Assembly: GCA_016179685.1 (NCBI GenBank) | Contig: JACPCR010000068.1 | Location: 1 to 64,000 of the forward strand | Source of the DNA: Planctomycetota bacterium | Lineage (GTDB): Bacteria; Planctomycetota; PUPC01; JACPCR01 | Direction of reading: 5' to 3' | Length of the DNA stretch: 64,000 nucleotides | Shown here: positions 60,884 to 64,000 of the stretch, in pieces | Position numbering within the stretch: position 1 is the stretch's first letter | Layout of the letters: each line of letters begins with the position of its first letter | Notes under the pieces: generated by a model | Database searches by the model: none | The model's input: only the letters and a program-made list of their open reading frames with translations | Told to the model about the DNA's origin: nothing | Position numbers and translations under genes: made by a program

Positions 60884-61663
60884 TCAATGCATCGGGGTCG
60901 CCGCGGGCACGACCGGAACGGCCTTGCCCGGCAGGCTCGCCTCGACCTCTCCCGACCAGGGGCCTCCTGCAGCCAGGGGGAAGACAGCCGTGTGCAGGAT
61001 TCCAGCAGACGGGTCCATCGGCTCGGCCTCTGACGCGGCGACCAGTTCAGGCGGGAAGACCACGGTGAGCTGAACCTCGACGGCATCCGGCAGCCCCTGC
61101 TGCTCCCGGCTGTCCCAAGCCTCCAGCGTTTCAATCTTCCATTTGCCTTCGACCGTGCGGCGGCGCTGATAGCGGAATCGAAGGGCCGAGACCCAGGCAT
61201 AGACCTCCTGGTATCGCCACTGCGGCTCGTCGCCCACACGAATCAACTCACGGCGGAACAGGCGGAAGTATCGCGGCTGCCCCTGGTTCTGCCCGAGCAC
61301 GTAGCTCACCGTGCTGAAAGCACTGGCCTTCTGCCCGAAGGGGACCAGGCTGTCCACCGCGGTCACAAAGGCCACCTGCTGCTCCCCGCCAAGAAAATCG
61401 GATCGGGCAGCCTCGGTGACGAAGATACTGCGGAAGTCTTCGGACATCCGCCGGTGAATGGCGTCGATGATGGTCGCTCGTCTGAGCCTGGCCTCGACCT
61501 TTCGCTTGGATTCGAGTGTTCGAGTGAAGACTCCGAAAACGGCGGCCAGGATGAGGCTGACGATGACCAGAGTGACAAGAAGCTCAAGAAGCGTGAACCC
61601 TCGAGCAGGGGTACATCTTCTCGTTCGTACGAACTCAAATGTTGTCCCGTTCCTGAGAAACAA
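60884..61663 (-). CDS. gspJ: type II secretion pseudopilin GspJ-like
   Basis: A 259-residue minor pseudopilin. The prepilin motif ARGFTLLELLVTLVIVSLIL lies 21 residues in, with the cleavage Gly before Phe and the Glu at +5. It is followed by FTRTLESKRKVEARLRRATI and a large beta domain typical of GspJ, which sits at the tip of the pseudopilus with GspI, GspK and GspH. The only start in range is a TTG at 61663 without a strong ribosome site. A Pro-rich tail ends AVPVVPAATPMH. It is preceded by gspI with a long palindrome between, and coupled to the hydrolase gene downstream. Confidence 0.75.
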   Translation of the reverse strand: MFLRNGTTFEFVRTRRCTPARGFTLLELLVTLVIVSLILAAVFGVFTRTLESKRKVEARLRRATIIDAIHRRMSEDFRSIFVTEAARSDFLGGEQQVAFVTAVDSLVPFGQKASAFSTVSYVLGQNQGQPRYFRLFRRELIRVGDEPQWRYQEVYAWVSALRFRYQRRRTVEGKWKIETLEAWDSREQQGLPDAVEVQLTVVFPPELVAASEAEPMDPSAGILHTAVFPLAAGGPWSGEVEASLPGKAVPVVPAATPMH

Positions 61664-61699
61664 ACGTATAAGACCCTATAAAACAATCACTTACGAAGC

Positions 61700-61748
61700 A
61701 GGTTTTCAGCGGCGGAAATGCGGACACGCATTTCCGCCGCTGAAACCT
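61700..61748. repeat. 22-bp-arm palindrome over the gspI stop codon
   Basis: Arms 61700-61722 and 61727-61748 pair around GACA with a single bulged T. The right arm overlaps the TAG stop of gspI (61747-61749), like the palindrome over the stop at 30760-30809. Confidence 0.8.
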
Positions 61749-62244
61749 ACTCTCTCGAAGTGCAGGTGGTGACCATGAAAGTCCTCGGACCTCCGGACAG
61801 GGCCGGATACTCCACGATGAGGTCCACGCGGGCGACGGTGGCCCTCATGGCGAGCGACACGGGCTCGATTCGCACTTGCCACTGATAGCCCGGATCATTC
61901 ACGAAGGCACCGCCGGTAGAGGCCTCGGGAAAACCGGAAAGCTCGAATTCCGTAAGCTTCTGGTCGGCCAGCCGGACCGCGTGAAGCAGATTTTCCGCCT
62001 CGGCGGCCATCTTCAGGGTCTCGTTGCGGACCAGAAGGATGGCGAGAAGGCCGGTAGCCAGGATCGCGAGGGCAGCCATGGCCTCGATGAGGGTGAAGCC
62101 ATTCCTTGTGGAGCATCCGGTCCTCGGGCACGAAAGTTCATCCGCACCTCCGTGCCCGAATACGAAAAACTGTGGCCTTGCGAAGCAAAGCCTTTTAGGG
62201 AAGCGCTTGCCGTATCCTATTTCGCTTCTGGTCATTCGAGCCAC
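61747..62244 (-). CDS. gspI: type II secretion pseudopilin GspI-like (start problematic)
   Basis: The mature part is clear: RNGFTLIEAMAALAILATGL, then VRLADQKLTEFELSGFPEAS and a small beta domain, as in the minor pseudopilin GspI. In frame the only ATG is at 62244, giving an unlikely 48-residue leader with no basic prepilin character. A much better start exists at 62141: an ATG with GGAGGT four bases upstream, but it is one base out of frame with the pseudopilin. A single-base indel between 62141 and about 62095 would join them. Either a frameshift mutation, a sequencing error or programmed slippage is present. The operon order is gspG, gspH, gspI, gspJ. Confidence 0.7.
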   Translation of the reverse strand: MARMTRSEIGYGKRFPKRLCFARPQFFVFGHGGADELSCPRTGCSTRNGFTLIEAMAALAILATGLLAILLVRNETLKMAAEAENLLHAVRLADQKLTEFELSGFPEASTGGAFVNDPGYQWQVRIEPVSLAMRATVARVDLIVEYPALSGGPRTFMVTTCTSRE

Positions 62245-62270
62245 ACGGGTTGGTTTGCGGCAGCGTTTCG

Positions 62271-62864
62271 CTAAGGTCCCAGCGGAATCGGAACGAACTC
62301 ATGGAAGAACTTCTCGCCCTCGTAGAATTCCGGCAGGCCGGTGAGCCCGTTGGCCCGCAGCGTGACGAGCTCTCCTTCCTCGTTTTGCATGTGGATGAGG
62401 AGGTCCGAAAAGACGCCGAGGGCGCTGATCTCCAGCGCAAGGACCCCGGAGGTGGCGAGGGGGCCGCCGGAGGGCTGGACATCCTTGATGCGGACCCCGA
62501 GCGGCAGTTCATGCGGGGAAAGGCGGCTGCGGCCCGCTTCCTCGATGTCGCCCCGGGACTCGATGAAAAACGAACGATCATCCCCCTGGGGCGATCCGAG
62601 AACGATCCAGTAGTGGCCGCGGGACAGGTCGAGGCGGAGTCCGCAGCGCCGCGACGTCAGAATGGCCTGGTCCCGGGCGGTCTGAAGCGTGCCGGCAAGC
62701 TCCCGCGCGGCCGCATGCAGCCGCGCGCGTGGCCGCACGCGGTCAAGCCGCGCCACGGCCACTCCAACGAGCAGGCCGAGGATGAGCACGACGACCAGCA
62801 TCTCCACAAGGGTGTAACCTGCCGTCCCATGTCCAGGAGATGCAGGAATGGATCGCTTGTGAAT
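62271..62864 (-). CDS. gspH: type II secretion pseudopilin GspH-like (possible ATT start)
   Basis: A pseudopilin with the motif AGYTLVEMLVVVLILGLLVG and a mature domain (LAGTLQTARDQAILTSRRCG, RGHYWIVLG) typical of GspH. The first ATG in frame is inside the transmembrane motif and cannot be the start. Upstream to the preceding stop there is no ATG, GTG or TTG in frame. An ATT at 62864 has GAGGTG five bases upstream and would give a basic leader (HKRSIPASPGHGTAG), so a rare ATT start is my choice. A frameshift is the alternative. It follows gspG after a long non-coding gap. Confidence 0.65.
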   Translation of the reverse strand: MHKRSIPASPGHGTAGYTLVEMLVVVLILGLLVGVAVARLDRVRPRARLHAAARELAGTLQTARDQAILTSRRCGLRLDLSRGHYWIVLGSPQGDDRSFFIESRGDIEEAGRSRLSPHELPLGVRIKDVQPSGGPLATSGVLALEISALGVFSDLLIHMQNEEGELVTLRANGLTGLPEFYEGEKFFHEFVPIPLGP

Positions 62865-63533
62865 GGGTGCACCTCGTTGTCTAGACCTCGTTCAACCCAA
62901 TGAACTACTTGTGAACCGGCCACTTATGAAGTACTGAGCTAACTTCCCAATAAGTTCGGGGAGACGGCCCCGCCCGATTTCGTGACCGATGATGATTCAG
63001 CGCTTCGCGGATTTTCGTGGCGCAGCGCGTCAGCGCTTCGTCTGGGCCCTCAAATTTCATCTCTCGGACGGAACGCTGACGCGTTCCGCTACGGAATTCA
63101 TACTTCATGGACTTGACCCGATCTCCTCCCCGAACTTATTGAGAAGTGACGAAACAAACGGATAAGAGCCTTCTACGCAAACACTTCCGTTTTGTCCCTT
63201 TTTCCAGGTTATAGGCTTGGAATGCCCCAAACGGAGGCTGTTCATCAGCCACCAAGGCGCAGAGACTTTCATCATAGCGAGGATGCAAACTTAAGGTGAG
63301 CCACGGTGGACACGGAGGGATTCTGACGAATACTTTTGCTGGTTTTCTCCGTGCTTTCCGTGCTCTCCGTGGTTCAAGCCGATTTTGTTTCTCTCTGTCA
63401 CAACGAAGCGATTCCGCAAGCTTCGTAAACCGCGCTCCCAACGGGGTCCCTCCCGCAAGGACAAGTTCGGGAGGGGTTTCCTAAAGTACTCGAGTCTGCA
63501 AGTGGGGGTGCACTTGCGAATTCGTCTCCTGGC
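62865..63533. other. 670-bp gap inside the pseudopilin cluster
   Basis: No gene is seen between gspG and gspH, unusual for this operon. It contains GGAACGC-TGAC-GCGTTCC near 63068; an inverted pair of CCACGG.GGACACGGAG and CTCCGTG...CTCCGTGG (about 63302-63372), a repeat type common in environmental genomes; and the palindrome at 63491-63524. Confidence 0.5.
63491..63524. repeat. decayed copy of the GCAAGTGC palindrome
   Basis: 63491-63504 pairs with 63511-63524 with three mismatches. The right arm CACTTGCGAATTCG matches the right arm at 57308-57324 except one base. It lies just after the gspG stop. Confidence 0.65.
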
Positions 63534-63962
63534 CTATTCGAACATCTCATGGTTGACCCAGTCCTTGTCTTCGCCCTCGCCGCCCTCGCGGCCGTCCCGG
63601 CCGTAAGAAAGAATCTCGTATTCCCACTTGCCCACGTTCCGGCGGATGAAGACGTATTCGTTGCCCCAGGGATCCTTCGGGATCACCTTCATATACCCGC
63701 CCTCCTGATAGTTGGCCGGAATCTTGCCGCTCGCCGGCTTGGTCACCAGGGCCTGAAGACCCTGCTCCGTGGTCGGGTAGTCCCCGTTATCCAGCTTGTA
63801 GGTGTCGAGCGCGTTCTCGAACTCCCTCATCTGGGTCTTGAGCTGGGCGATTCGCGCCTGGGGCACACGCCCGGCGACGTTGCGGACCACGATGGCGGCC
63901 AGAATGCCCAGGATGACGACGACCACCATGAGCTCCATCAGGGTAAAACCCCCTGTCCGCAT
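63534..63962 (-). CDS. gspG: type II secretion major pseudopilin GspG
   Basis: A 142-residue major pseudopilin. The prepilin motif GGFTLMELMVVVVILGILAA has the peptidase-site Gly before Phe and Glu at +5. The mature domain contains NALDTYKLDNGDYPTTEQGL and IPKDPWGNEYVF, the alpha-helix and calcium-loop regions that define GspG. The ATG at 63962 leaves a five-residue leader but lacks a ribosome site; the frame is open to the window edge, so a start beyond 64000 is possible. It is the most upstream pseudopilin gene seen, and further gsp genes may lie beyond the window. Confidence 0.9.
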   Translation of the reverse strand: MRTGGFTLMELMVVVVILGILAAIVVRNVAGRVPQARIAQLKTQMREFENALDTYKLDNGDYPTTEQGLQALVTKPASGKIPANYQEGGYMKVIPKDPWGNEYVFIRRNVGKWEYEILSYGRDGREGGEGEDKDWVNHEMFE

Positions 63963-64000
63963 CAGCAGGCCGGGGCGCAGTCGGACGAGACTCGACGGGG

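Overview
The window is high-GC chromosomal DNA from an uncultured-type bacterium. Its content points to the Planctomycetota/Verrucomicrobiota (PVC) neighbourhood or a sister phylum. The best marker is a small basic protein at 49568-49975 of the PVC-associated type. Supporting signs are a fused transaldolase/glucose-6-phosphate isomerase, System II cytochrome c biogenesis (ResB/CcsA), several Gfo/Idh/MocA oxidoreductases, a sialate O-acetylesterase, a heparinase-like lyase and large secreted proteins of unknown function. I found no rRNA, tRNA, CRISPR array, prophage or intact transposase. The phylum assignment is inference.

Region by region. 1-2.4 kb: heparinase II/III-like lyase. 2.5-18.8 kb: a DNA-end-processing island. 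It has AddA and AddB helicase-nuclease genes and a winged-helix/nuclease-like gene upstream (minus-strand operon), then two unknown genes, an Mre11/SbcD-type nuclease overlapping a Rad50/SbcC-type ATPase, and a NERD-domain helicase (plus strand). 18.8-23.2 kb: gene relics, a secreted coiled-coil protein, a repeat element and a GT39-like membrane glycosyltransferase. 23.2-28.3 kb: a DUF4258/DUF2283 pair, a sugar-acid style catabolic cluster (Gfo/Idh/MocA, enolase-superfamily dehydratase, DapA-like aldolase) and a VapBC pair. 28.8-42.4 kb: a TpsB-like outer-membrane transporter, two paralogues of an unknown family with another Gfo/Idh/MocA gene, a 1183-residue secreted protein, a truncated PAS gene, the sialate O-acetylesterase and a major-facilitator/NTT-like transporter. 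42.6-47.2 kb: ccsA and resB. 47.2-50.9 kb: relics, a coiled-coil protein, a SPOR-like membrane protein, the small basic protein and a decayed GH127-like gene. 51.0-56.1 kb: transketolase followed by Tal-Pgi, i.e. the non-oxidative pentose phosphate pathway. 56.5-64 kb: lipoprotein, metallophosphoesterase and a type II secretion pseudopilin operon (GspG-H-I-J) ending in an alpha/beta hydrolase.

The intergenic space is unusually full of structured repeats. There is a 42-bp tandem hairpin repeat between addB and addA. Two copies of a 179-180 bp MITE-like element have GTAACT/AGTTAC ends, one flanked by an 8-bp direct repeat. Four copies of a mosaic hairpin element carry an 11-bp VNTR that varies from one to nine units. 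A family of long-armed, four-base-loop palindromes often overlaps stop or start codons. Several genes around these elements are truncated or decayed.

The best candidates for something undescribed are the AddAB + Mre11/Rad50 + NERD island with its two unrecognised internal genes, and the mosaic hairpin/VNTR element family.
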